A stretch of 64,000 nt of DNA, taken from Verrucomicrobiota bacterium. Lineage in GTDB: Bacteria > Verrucomicrobiota > Verrucomicrobiia > Limisphaerales > Pedosphaeraceae. The stretch's first letter is position 1. Each line of letters begins with the position of its first letter. The stretch covers positions 90,252 to 154,251 of the forward strand of contig JAJPHR010000051.1 in assembly GCA_021325145.1 (NCBI GenBank), read 5' to 3'. Positions 26,384 to 34,081 of this stretch are shown one piece after another. Below the pieces are notes generated by a model. The model was not told the DNA's origin and did not search any database. It was given only the letters and a program-made list of their open reading frames with translations. Made by a program: the position numbers and the translations under genes.

Positions 26384-26479
26384 GTCCTTTCCAATCGTGC
26401 TCGTCTTCATCGATGATATTCCCCCTGCAAAGGGACCGAGGACGAGGACGAGCACGACGACGAGCACGAGGTCGGGGCA
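26384..26479 (+). repeat. CTCGTC-rich inverted repeat (family B, copy 2)
   Basis: Starts with the same CCTTTCCAATC flank as the copy at 3671 and has GTGCTCGTC facing GGACGAGCACGACGACGAGC, with CCGAGGACGAGG between. A family A copy follows after five bases. It lies in the 335-base divergent gap between mreB and a glycosyltransferase gene. Confidence 0.8.
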
Positions 26480-26483
26480 TTTA

Positions 26484-26535
26484 TTGGAGCTTGGAGTTTT
26501 TCTGATGCTTGGATCTTGGTGCTTGGTGTTTAACA
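26484..26535 (+). repeat. Family A intergenic repeat
   Basis: GGAGCTTGGAGTTTTTCTGA, TGCTTGGATC and TTGGTGCTTGGTG words in the usual order. It stands immediately after the family B hairpin, as at 3.8 kb. Confidence 0.75.
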
Positions 26536-26596
26536 CTTGGCCCTCCTTTGCTCCTTTCCCTGCCATCCTCAATCCTCTAACTTCATTTTGCGAACC

Positions 26597-27274
26597 ATGG
26601 ATTGGTCCTTACAATGCGCCGCCATCATCCCGTGCCTCAATGAGGCCGCCACCATTCCCACGCTCGTCGCCGCTGTCCGCCGCCACCTTCCCTCGGTCAT
26701 CGTCGTTGATGACGCCTCCACCGACGATACCCCGCGCCTCGCGGCACAGGCTGGCGCCGACGTCATCCACCAACCGCAATCCTCCGGCAAAGGCACCGCT
26801 CTCATCGCCGGATGGGAACGCGCCCTCGAACGCGGCTTCTCCTGGGCCCTCACCCTCGACGGCGACGGTCAGCATTCACCCGACGACATTCCCGCCTTTC
26901 TCGACGAGGCCAACACTGGCCGCGCCGACCTCATCGTCGGCAACCGCATGTCCAACCCCGCCCGGATGCCCTGGCTGCGTCGCCGTGTGAACCAATGGAT
27001 GAGCCTTCGCCTCTCCGAAGCCGCTGGTCAATGGCTGCCCGATTCCCAATGCGGCTTCCGTCTCCTCCGCCTTGATCCTCTCTGCCAGCTTGACCTCCGC
27101 ACCACCCACTTTGAAATCGAGTCCGAGATGCTCCTGGCTTTTGTCCGCGCCGGTTACTCGGTGAAGTTCGTTCCCATTCAGGTGATTTACCGGAACGAGC
27201 GCAGCAAGATTCACCCCTTGCGCGACTCCATCCGCTGGTTCCGCTGGTGGCTCCATGCTCGCCGTCGCCGGTGA
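26597..27274 (+). CDS. Family 2 glycosyltransferase (DPM1/polyprenyl-phosphate type)
   Basis: A 225-residue cytoplasmic GT-A enzyme. Motifs: AAIIPCLNEAATI (nucleotide-sugar binding start), VVDDAST, and the DxD-type metal site in LTLDGDGQH. The segment CGFRLLRL and then HFEIESEMLL are typical of dolichol-phosphate or undecaprenyl-phosphate sugar transferases. No membrane helices, so it probably loads a sugar on a lipid carrier. I chose the ATG at 26597 (MDWSLQCAAI); a 20-codon upstream extension is non-coding in look. It is monocistronic and its acceptor and donor sugar are unknown. Confidence 0.88.
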   Translation: MDWSLQCAAIIPCLNEAATIPTLVAAVRRHLPSVIVVDDASTDDTPRLAAQAGADVIHQPQSSGKGTALIAGWERALERGFSWALTLDGDGQHSPDDIPAFLDEANTGRADLIVGNRMSNPARMPWLRRRVNQWMSLRLSEAAGQWLPDSQCGFRLLRLDPLCQLDLRTTHFEIESEMLLAFVRAGYSVKFVPIQVIYRNERSKIHPLRDSIRWFRWWLHARRRR

Positions 27275-27746
27275 TCCTTCCTTCGTCTCCGTTCCTGGTT
27301 CCACAAGATGCCAGATTAGTGCAACATAACACTACACAGTTATTAACATTATTTAACAGTTAACGCCACCAAGCTTTCCGGAGGAGCGCGGATCTGTGAT
27401 CCGCAGCCAGCCTTCGCTCGAAAACGGCCCCGGATTCGTTGCAATCTTCTACCGCGTCGGCCTTCAGTAGATTTACGGAACGATCCTCTGGCCCAAACAT
27501 TTTTATAACCAGCGTTCTTCAAAGGCGCTCGAAAGTCGCCCGGATTCCGCAAAAATCCGGATGCGAATGGGAAATACTCCCCACCAGTTTTTGCGAGATT
27601 ATTTGATTGCCTCGTGCTAAATTTTCGTCGAACTAAAAAGTGGCTGACCTGTAATTGAGGACAATGACTATACAATTAAACTTAGGCGAAAACCTTTGCG
27701 CGCGCAGGTGCTTGAGTGTCCTCTTTACCCTTCACCAAGGAGACGT
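27275..27746. other. 472-base intergenic region, mostly repeat-like
   Basis: An AT-rich stretch (27310-27360) is followed by the palindrome at 27388-27404. The minus strand of 27349-27675 reads as an open frame with segments such as GSQIRAPPES, but this looks like dispersed non-coding repeat and has no protein features. A ribosome site AAGGAGA lies just before the gene at 27747. Confidence 0.5.
27388..27404. repeat. Palindrome GCGGATC-TGT-GATCCGC
   Basis: Seven-base arms with a three-base centre, extended by imperfect pairs on both sides (GAGGAGC... and GCAGCC). The type resembles REP elements that carry the phrase 'GCGGATCACAGATCCGC'. Only one copy was found in the window. Confidence 0.55.
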
Positions 27747-28445
27747 ATGAAAAGAATTATTCTCGTATTAATCGGGCTTGGGCTTTGCGTCCAGGCCAGG
27801 AGCGAAAGCCTGTCCACCACGGATGGGATCACCTACAACAACATCACCACGCAACGTGCCGATCCCGACGGCGTGTATATTGAATACACACTTCCCGGCG
27901 GTGGCCTCGGCATGTCCAAGATCAAATTCTCCCGCCTCTCATCGGACCAGCAAAAACAATTTGGCTATGACGCGAACAAGGCCAGGGATTTTGAGGCCAA
28001 AGTCGCCAAGGCGGAGGAGGATTTCCGGCAGGACTCCATTCGTCGGGAACAAACCGCCCAGGCGCAAAGAGTAGTCGAACAAAACCGGGAGGATCAGCAG
28101 GCGCAAGTGGTTAACGACCGAATCATGGCCCTGGCCCAATTAAAACAGGCGGAAGCCGACCTCGCGCGCGCCACCGGTGACAACGGCGGCTACGGCGGCG
28201 GTTTTTCCCTGGGAGGTGGATACGGATATGGACTGATTGCACTGCCCGAACTCGGCAATGGTCGCGGCTTTGGAAAAGATCTTGGCTTTGGCTTCGGTCG
28301 CAATGCCGGAAATGATTTTGGTTTAGGGTTTCGTCACGAGCTGCTTGGCCAGGGCGTTCATCGTCCCGGGCACTACCCCGTTGACAATCCCTCGCTTCGC
28401 AATACCCAACGCGGGGCCAACGAACTGGGATTGCCACGTCGTTAA
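27747..28445 (+). CDS. Secreted Gly-rich protein, unknown function
   Basis: A 232-residue protein with a strong ribosome site (AAGGAGA) before the ATG at 27747. A signal peptide (residues 1-21, MKRIILVLIGLGLCVQARSE) precedes a short beta segment (TTDGITYNNITTQRADPDGV) of the kind found near the start of many verrucomicrobial proteins. A charged helical stretch follows (about 70-150, DFEAKVAKAEEDFRQDSIRR), then a Gly-rich tail (GGYGGGFSLGGGYGYGL). No known family is recognised. It ends at a hairpin terminator, so it is probably monocistronic. Confidence 0.72.
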   Translation: MKRIILVLIGLGLCVQARSESLSTTDGITYNNITTQRADPDGVYIEYTLPGGGLGMSKIKFSRLSSDQQKQFGYDANKARDFEAKVAKAEEDFRQDSIRREQTAQAQRVVEQNREDQQAQVVNDRIMALAQLKQAEADLARATGDNGGYGGGFSLGGGYGYGLIALPELGNGRGFGKDLGFGFGRNAGNDFGLGFRHELLGQGVHRPGHYPVDNPSLRNTQRGANELGLPRR

Positions 28446-28468
28446 CCCCGCAGATCTTTTGGCCCAAG

Positions 28469-28492
28469 AGTGGGGACGTCTTCGTCCCCACT
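28469..28492 (+). terminator. Hairpin terminator
   Basis: AGTGGGGACG / CGTCCCCACT, ten base pairs with loop TCTT, 23 bases after the stop of the Gly-rich gene. T-rich bases follow (TCTGCTTC) but no long T-run. Confidence 0.65.
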
Positions 28493-28560
28493 TCTGCTTC
28501 AATTGGCCGCTTGTGGCACAAAAACATGCCCGCTCCAGGACAGGATAGTTCCCTGTTCGG

Positions 28561-28697
28561 TTGGACCTGCTCACGGGCCCTGAACGGTTTTATGATACAC
28601 GCGTCATTAATGAATGCACCTGGGGCCTGCGGAGGCGCGCACAGGAGTGCGCGCCCTACCGGCACACGGTGGTAGGGCGGGCACTCCTGTGCACGCC
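28561..28697 (+). repeat. MITE-like repeat with REP palindrome (family C, long form, copy 2)
   Basis: Matches 5521-5655 in the same orientation, with TTGGACCTGCTCACGGGCC, TCATTAATGA (28604-28613), and GC palindromes GGCGCGCACAGGAGTGCG and GGGCGGGCACTCCTGTGC. The REP half here forms a better hairpin than in copy 1. It is in a 354-base gap and ends about 100 bases upstream of the E1 alpha gene. Confidence 0.85.
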
Positions 28698-28799
28698 GTC
28701 CCCCGAAACGATTTAGGGCGTTCCGAATGGGCGGACCCCTCCTCACCTCCAAGTTTTTGAATTGCACGCCAAACCGGAACGGGGCTTAATACCCCCCGC

Positions 28800-29840
28800 A
28801 TGGTCCAAACGGTTGTCGCTCGCGGGACGGTTCCGGAGTCATCCTCTTTTCGCGACACATACCTGAAAGCTTATCGGGGTATGTTGCTCGCGCGCATCCT
28901 GGATGACAAGTTAGCCAGCCTGTATCGCGGCGGGAAAATCCACGGTGGCGTTTTCCTGGGGCGCGGGCAGGAGGCCCTCAGTGTCTCGATCGGGCTTTCG
29001 CTTCGTAAACAGGACATTTTCGCGCCCTTGATTCGCGATGCCGCTGGCCGGCTCGCATTCGGCGAGACGGTCCTGGATGCCGTCCGCACCTACATGGGTT
29101 CGCCGCTCGGTCCCATGCGCGCGCGCGACGGCAACGTCCATCGCGGCAAACCGCGCGAAGGACTCTTCGTCATGATCAGCCATTTGGGCGCCATGATTTC
29201 AATGGTCAACGGCGCATTGTTGGCGCATCGCTTCAAAGGAATTACCGGAACCGTTGGCGTGGCCTCTTTGGGCGAAGGCGGCACGTCCACGGGTGCTTTT
29301 CATGAAGCATTGAACCAGGCCGCGGTGGAACGCCTGCCACTCGTGCTGGTCGTGGCCAATAACGAATACGCCTATTCCACTCCCACCTCGCGCCAATTTG
29401 CCTGCCGCGATTTGGTGGACAAGGCCATCGGTTACGGAATCAAGGGCCACGATGTCGAGGGCAACGACCTCGACGCGTGCCTCCGATTGCTGCAGGACGC
29501 GGTGGACAGGGCGCGCAACGGTCAAGGGCCGCAATTGGTTGTGGCCCGGTTGCTCCGGCTCTGCGGCCATGGCGAACACGACATGGCGGATTATGTCGAT
29601 CCCCGCCTGAAATCCGCCACGCATGGCCGGGATTGCCTCAAGGTGGCCGAGGAACAGATTTTGCAACAGGGCTGGACGGATCGTTCCTGCCTGGAAACCT
29701 GGCGCAACGAGGCCATCCACAAAGTCGAGGAAGCCGTTGCCATCGTCCAGCGCGAACCGGCGCCTGATCCGTATCGCGAGAACTGGTGCGCGCTGGCTTC
29801 GAAGCACCTGAGCGAAGGCTTTAGCGGGACCGGCGCATGA
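28800..29840 (+). CDS. pdhA: 2-oxoacid dehydrogenase E1 component, alpha subunit
   Basis: Thiamine-diphosphate-dependent decarboxylase subunit, giving acyl-lipoyl E2 from a 2-oxoacid. The 346-residue protein has the ThDP motif SLGEGGTSTGAFHEALN (about 158-174) ending in the usual VVANNEYAYSTP, and a YRGGKIHGGVFLGRGQEA N-terminal part. The gene overlaps E1 beta by four bases (ATGA), so subunits are coupled. The closest types are pyruvate and branched-chain/acetoin E1; the substrate cannot be separated on sequence alone. An E3 gene is not present in the window. Confidence 0.9.
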   Translation: MVQTVVARGTVPESSSFRDTYLKAYRGMLLARILDDKLASLYRGGKIHGGVFLGRGQEALSVSIGLSLRKQDIFAPLIRDAAGRLAFGETVLDAVRTYMGSPLGPMRARDGNVHRGKPREGLFVMISHLGAMISMVNGALLAHRFKGITGTVGVASLGEGGTSTGAFHEALNQAAVERLPLVLVVANNEYAYSTPTSRQFACRDLVDKAIGYGIKGHDVEGNDLDACLRLLQDAVDRARNGQGPQLVVARLLRLCGHGEHDMADYVDPRLKSATHGRDCLKVAEEQILQQGWTDRSCLETWRNEAIHKVEEAVAIVQREPAPDPYRENWCALASKHLSEGFSGTGA

Positions 29841-30802
29841 GCATCACCTATCTCGAAGCGATTCGCGAAGCCCAGGCCAAGGCGCTGGCGGATGATCCGC
29901 GCGTGTACATTTACGGCCAGGATGTCGGCGCTTTTGGCGGCGCGTTCAAGGCCACTAAAAACCTCGCGCAGGAATTTCCGGGCCGCGTGATCGATGCGCC
30001 CATCAGCGAAGACGCCATCGTGGGCTCGGCGGTCGGGGCGGCAATTGAAGGCATGCGTCCGATCATCGAGATGCAGTTCGCCGATTTTTCCACCACCGGT
30101 TTCAATCAGATTGTGAATCAGGCGGCGACGCTGTTCTGGCGCACGAACGTTCCCTGTCCGATCACCATCCGTTTGCCCAGCGGCGGCACTTCGGGCACCG
30201 GACCGTTTCACAGCCAAAGCCTGGAGGCCATTTACGCCCACTATCCCGGCTTGGTGGTGATGACGCCCGCGACCGTTGAAGATGCTTACAGCATGCTGCT
30301 CGAAGCCGTGGTGATCGATGACCCCGTAATTTTTTGCGAACACAAGCTGCTCTATTATCACCTCAAGGCCGAGAAACTGCCGACCGAAGCCTTGCCCACC
30401 GGCAAGGCGCGCATCGCCCGCCCGGGCCGCGACATGACGCTCGTGGCCTACAGCGCCATGGTGCACGAGGCGCTGGCCGTGGCTGAGGAACTCGCGCTGG
30501 AAGGCTCCGAGGTGGAAGTGGTCGATTTGCGGTCCATCAAACCTTTGGATACGGATACCGTCATGGCCTCCGTGGCGCGGACCGGGCGATTGCTCTGCGT
30601 GGGTGAATCATGGCCGTGGGGCGGCGTCACCGCGGAGGTAATAGCGCGCGTCAGCAGCGAGGGTTTCGGGTTGCTCGATGTCCCACCGCAACGGCTCAAT
30701 GCCAAGGACACACCCGTGCCATATCATCCCAGCCTTTGGGCGGCGCACCGGCCCACGGCGCGGAGCATTGCGGCGGCCGCAAGGAAATTACTCCGCATGT
30801 GA
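29837..30802 (+). CDS. pdhB: 2-oxoacid dehydrogenase E1 component, beta subunit
   Basis: A 321-residue transketolase-like subunit that forms the E1 heterotetramer with the upstream gene product. Family motifs include YIYGQDVGAFGGAFKATK, APISEDAIVGSAVGAAIEG, QMQF-like EMQFADFSTTGFNQIVNQ and MVVTPATVED-like VMTPATVEDA. The C-terminal half has the PTEALPTGKARI and VVDLRSIKPLD blocks that complete the fold. It begins inside the alpha gene stop and ends 150 bases before the E2 gene; the gap holds an inverted pair of family A repeats. Confidence 0.93.
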   Translation: MSITYLEAIREAQAKALADDPRVYIYGQDVGAFGGAFKATKNLAQEFPGRVIDAPISEDAIVGSAVGAAIEGMRPIIEMQFADFSTTGFNQIVNQAATLFWRTNVPCPITIRLPSGGTSGTGPFHSQSLEAIYAHYPGLVVMTPATVEDAYSMLLEAVVIDDPVIFCEHKLLYYHLKAEKLPTEALPTGKARIARPGRDMTLVAYSAMVHEALAVAEELALEGSEVEVVDLRSIKPLDTDTVMASVARTGRLLCVGESWPWGGVTAEVIARVSSEGFGLLDVPPQRLNAKDTPVPYHPSLWAAHRPTARSIAAAARKLLRM

Positions 30803-30807
30803 AAGTC

Positions 30808-30948
30808 CTGTGGAAACACCCAACACCCAACACCCAACACCAGAAAAACACCAGGCCTCAAGCTCCAAAGCGGCCTTAGTGAGTTTTGGTGCCTGGTGTT
30901 CGAAGCTTTTCTGGAGCCTGGTGTTTGGAGCTTGGTGTTTTGTATTCT
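30808..30948. repeat. Inverted pair of family A repeats
   Basis: Left arm (30808-30870, CCA-rich: ACACCCAACACCCAACACC, then ACCAGAAAAACACCAGGC) faces a right arm (30886-30948, TGG-rich: GGTGCCTGGTGTTCGAAGC, then TTTTCTGGAGCCTGGTG). The arms are near-complementary, so a long stem could form between E1 beta and E2. The right arm ends 4 bases before the E2 start codon. Confidence 0.75.
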
Positions 30949-30952
30949 AGCT

Positions 30953-32158
30953 ATGCCCCAAATCCCCATCATCATGCCTCAACTCGGTGAGTCCATCGCC
31001 GAGGCGACCATCGTGCGTTTGCTGGTCAAGCCGGGCGACCAGGTGCAAACGGACCAGGACGTTTTTGAAGTCGAGACGAACAAGGCGACTTCAAGCGTCG
31101 TTTCACCCTGCCCCGGCCGGGTCGAGAAATTGCTGGTGAAGGTGGACGAAAGTTATCCTGTCGGCGCGTTGTTGGGTTATTTGGAGGCGAGCGCGGAAGA
31201 TGTTGCCCGTCTTGGTCTCGATCAGCCCGCCAACGGAATGGACGCGCCGGCGAACGGCGCGGAGCCCGCGAGGGAGCAGGGCGCCGTGGAAGCGCGGCCG
31301 ATCCGGGTTGAGCCGACCATTCGCGGACTGCCGGTGCCGGCGAATGCGGCGGGCGCCAGTTACATGTCGCCACGCATGAAAGCCCGCATGGCGGAACTCG
31401 GTTTGCACGCGGCGGATTTATCGGGCATCGCCGGCAGCGGGGCGGCCGGCCGCCTGACGATTCAGGATTTCGAAAAATTCCTCGCCAATCTCGAGAAGAA
31501 CAAACTGAGCCAGGCCTCCAGCATGCGGGTCGCCGTGGCGGATGCCATGCGCCGGAGTTGGACGCGCCCGCTGGCGACGGTGGCGCTGCCGGTTTGTGTG
31601 GATGCGCTGCTCGCGCACCGCAAGCATTGTGATCCCAAACCTGGTCCCGCCCTCTATGCGTTGCGCGCGCTGGCCCTGGCGCTGGCCGAAAACAGCGCCC
31701 CGGCCGGCCGCCTGGTTGGCAGCAAGATCGTCCATCCTTCCACCATCGATGTCGGCTTCGCGGTCGAAGCGGAGGACGGCGTGCTCGTGCCGGTCATCCG
31801 CAACGCGGACCAACGAACACTCAAGGACATGGTGGCGCGCTACAACGAATTGGTGGACCTCGCGCGTCAGCGCCGCCTGCCGCCGGATGCGACTGTGGGC
31901 TCGATTGCCACCGTCACGAACTTCGGCACGTTCGGCTTGACGTGGGCCACGCCGATTCCGCTGCCGGAGCAAACGCTGGTTTTGGGCATGGGCGCCGGCC
32001 GCCGTGTGCCGAGCTGGGACGAAAAGAAAGGCCAATTCGTGCCGGTGATGGAGGCGAACTTTACCTTGAGTTTTGACCACCGCGTCCTCGACGGCGGCGC
32101 CGCCGGGCGCTTGCTGGCGCGCATCGCGGTTTTACTGGGCGAGCCGGCCAAATTGTAA
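30953..32158 (+). CDS. Dihydrolipoamide acyltransferase (E2)
   Basis: Core of the 2-oxoacid dehydrogenase complex. The 401-residue protein has a lipoyl domain (1-80, lipoate on Lys 44 in ETNKATSSV), a Pro/Ala-rich hinge, an E3-binding domain (YMSPRMKARMAELGL, about 138-152) and the catalytic domain ending FDHRVLDGG with His 376 and Asp 380. I start it at the ATG at 30953; an upstream frame start at 30896 lies in the repeat. No ribosome site is evident, and the repeat ends right at the start. Only one lipoyl domain is present. E1 genes are upstream; the E3 partner must be elsewhere. Confidence 0.93.
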   Translation: MPQIPIIMPQLGESIAEATIVRLLVKPGDQVQTDQDVFEVETNKATSSVVSPCPGRVEKLLVKVDESYPVGALLGYLEASAEDVARLGLDQPANGMDAPANGAEPAREQGAVEARPIRVEPTIRGLPVPANAAGASYMSPRMKARMAELGLHAADLSGIAGSGAAGRLTIQDFEKFLANLEKNKLSQASSMRVAVADAMRRSWTRPLATVALPVCVDALLAHRKHCDPKPGPALYALRALALALAENSAPAGRLVGSKIVHPSTIDVGFAVEAEDGVLVPVIRNADQRTLKDMVARYNELVDLARQRRLPPDATVGSIATVTNFGTFGLTWATPIPLPEQTLVLGMGAGRRVPSWDEKKGQFVPVMEANFTLSFDHRVLDGGAAGRLLARIAVLLGEPAKL

Positions 32159-32263
32159 CGAGGCTGGAACGAAACGCTCAGTGGATTTACGGATAGACGC
32201 GATGAAATGGTGATTTTTGATTGAGTACGCGGCGGAAACCGTGGTCTAATAAACTCCGGACAA

Positions 32264-33241
32264 ATGAATGGCAAAAGCGACACCGCCGCCGCAGCCCCCG
32301 CGCCCAGCCTCGGCGCGGAAATGGTGCAATGCTGGAACGAGCTGCCGAACAAGGCCATTTTCTTCATCCTGTTCGGCGCCTGGTTGCTGATGTTCCAATT
32401 GCTGGGCAACAGTTCCTTCGGATACATCGATACCCCGTCGCTCTTCAAGTGGATGTACAACGCGTACATCCACGGTGAGGACACGGAGGAACACGGCTTG
32501 CTGGTCCCCATCGCGGTGCTGGCGATATTCTGGTGGAAACGCAAGGAGTTGCTTGCCCTGCCACATCGCCTTTGGCCACTCGGGCTGCTCCTGCTTGGCT
32601 TCGCGGCGCTGATGCATCTCATCGGGTACATGGCGCAACAACAGCGGCTTTCCATTGTCGGAATGTTCCTCGGAATCTACGCTCTGATGGGCATCACCTG
32701 GGGGACCGGATGGCTGCGGAAAAGTGTGTTCCCGTTTTTTTTGCTCGGCTTCTGCATTCCAGTGTCGTCGATTGCCGGGCCGGTGACGTTTCCCATGCGC
32801 CTGCTGGTTTGCAAAATGGTTCCCGCGATTTCCTCCGTCCTGGGCATCGACGTGCTCCGGGATGGCACCCGGCTGCTCAGTGCAGACCATAATTATCAGT
32901 ACGAGGTCGCTGAAGCCTGCAGCGGCATCCACAGCCTCGTCGCCATCCTTTGCCTGGCCACGATCTATGGGTTTATCAGCTTTGAAAAAAATTGGAAACG
33001 GCTTTTGATGGCGGCGTCGGCGTTTCCCCTCGCGATCCTGGGCAACGTGGCGCGCATGATGTTGATCATCGTGGCGGCGGAGGTTTCCGGTCAGGCCGGT
33101 GGGGACTACGTTCACAACAGCTCAATCTACAGTTTGGTGCCTTACGTGCCCGCGTTCCTGGGAGTGTTTTTGCTCGGCCACTGGCTGCGCGACCGGCCGG
33201 CTGGCCAACCCGAACTGCGCCTGAAGCCGAAACCCGCATGA
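32264..33241 (+). CDS. xrt: Exosortase
   Basis: A membrane transpeptidase-like enzyme that cleaves and sorts PEP-CTERM proteins. The 325-residue protein has about eight helices and the catalytic set Cys 219 (in EACSGIHSL), Arg 264 (in NVARMML) and His 284 (in GDYVHNSS), in the order and spacing of the family. Its immediate downstream neighbour EpsI and the polysaccharide genes after it match known exosortase clusters. Two plausible substrates lie at 11632 and 12668 in this window, about 20 kb away. Confidence 0.94.
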   Translation: MNGKSDTAAAAPAPSLGAEMVQCWNELPNKAIFFILFGAWLLMFQLLGNSSFGYIDTPSLFKWMYNAYIHGEDTEEHGLLVPIAVLAIFWWKRKELLALPHRLWPLGLLLLGFAALMHLIGYMAQQQRLSIVGMFLGIYALMGITWGTGWLRKSVFPFFLLGFCIPVSSIAGPVTFPMRLLVCKMVPAISSVLGIDVLRDGTRLLSADHNYQYEVAEACSGIHSLVAILCLATIYGFISFEKNWKRLLMAASAFPLAILGNVARMMLIIVAAEVSGQAGGDYVHNSSIYSLVPYVPAFLGVFLLGHWLRDRPAGQPELRLKPKPA

Positions 33242-34002
33242 ACAAACAAAAGTGGATCATCCTGATGCTGGCCTTGGGGTTGATCGGCGGCACTTCTGGA
33301 ATCCTGGCTCATGCCCGGGAGCATCAGCGGTTGGGCTTGCCCGGGATCAAGACCTTGCCGATTCCCGGCAGCCCGCGTCTGGACATCCAGTTGCCCAGTC
33401 TCGTTTTGGACTACAAAGCCGAAGTGCTGCCGGTCGATGCTCTTTTTTTGCGTTACATGCCGCAGGACACCAGCATCGCCCAGCGCCGGTACACGGCGGC
33501 GGCGGACGGTTATCCCATCCAGGTAAACGCCGTGCTGATGGGGGCGGATCGCACGAGTCTTCACAAGCCGGAATTTTGCCTGACCGGGCAGGGGTGGCTG
33601 ATTGATGATTCCAAAACCGTGACCACTTCCATCCCCATGCAACTTCCCCAGCCCTATGATCTGCCCGTCCGGCGGTTTACCGTCACGCGCGAAGTTCCGG
33701 TCCAGGGCAAACAGGAAACCTTCAAAGGCGTGTACATCTTTTGGTTCGTGGCGGACAATGAGCTCGCCGCCAATCATTGGCAGCGCAACTGGAGCATGGC
33801 CAGGCAGGTGTTGACCACCGGCGTGCTTCAGCGCTGGGCGTATGTCGGGTGTTTCGCCGCGTGCCGCCCCGGCGAGGAAGAAGCCACCTCCCAGCGTCTG
33901 GAAAAATTTATTCAGGCGGCTGCGCCTCAGTTTCAACTGGTTCCCGGCCCACGGAATGCCGGAACCGCCGTCGCACAGTCGGCTTCGAACCAGTTCCGTT
34001 AA
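33238..34002 (+). CDS. EpsI domain protein (exosortase-associated)
   Basis: A 254-residue protein that overlaps the exosortase by four bases (ATGA). A signal anchor (MNKQKWIILMLALGLIGGTS) precedes the EpsI domain, whose signature HKPEFCLTGQGW is at residues 109-120 with Cys 114. EpsI is always found fused to or next to exosortases. Its role is not settled; it may take part in polysaccharide or protein transfer in the periplasm. The rest is beta-rich (LPVRRFTVTREVPVQGK). Confidence 0.92.
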   Translation: MNKQKWIILMLALGLIGGTSGILAHAREHQRLGLPGIKTLPIPGSPRLDIQLPSLVLDYKAEVLPVDALFLRYMPQDTSIAQRRYTAAADGYPIQVNAVLMGADRTSLHKPEFCLTGQGWLIDDSKTVTTSIPMQLPQPYDLPVRRFTVTREVPVQGKQETFKGVYIFWFVADNELAANHWQRNWSMARQVLTTGVLQRWAYVGCFAACRPGEEEATSQRLEKFIQAAAPQFQLVPGPRNAGTAVAQSASNQFR

Positions 34003-34081
34003 GCTCCCAAATGGCGCGGCACTTAAATTGCCCCAGCGCGGCCATTTTGGTGCGGATTCGATTTTAAGTCCGATTTCGGTC

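Noticed and set aside
27349..27675. Minus-strand open frame of 108 codons in the gap before the Gly-rich gene
   Set aside because: It is composed of dispersed-repeat sequence (the palindrome at 27388 and its surroundings) and has no signal peptide or domain.
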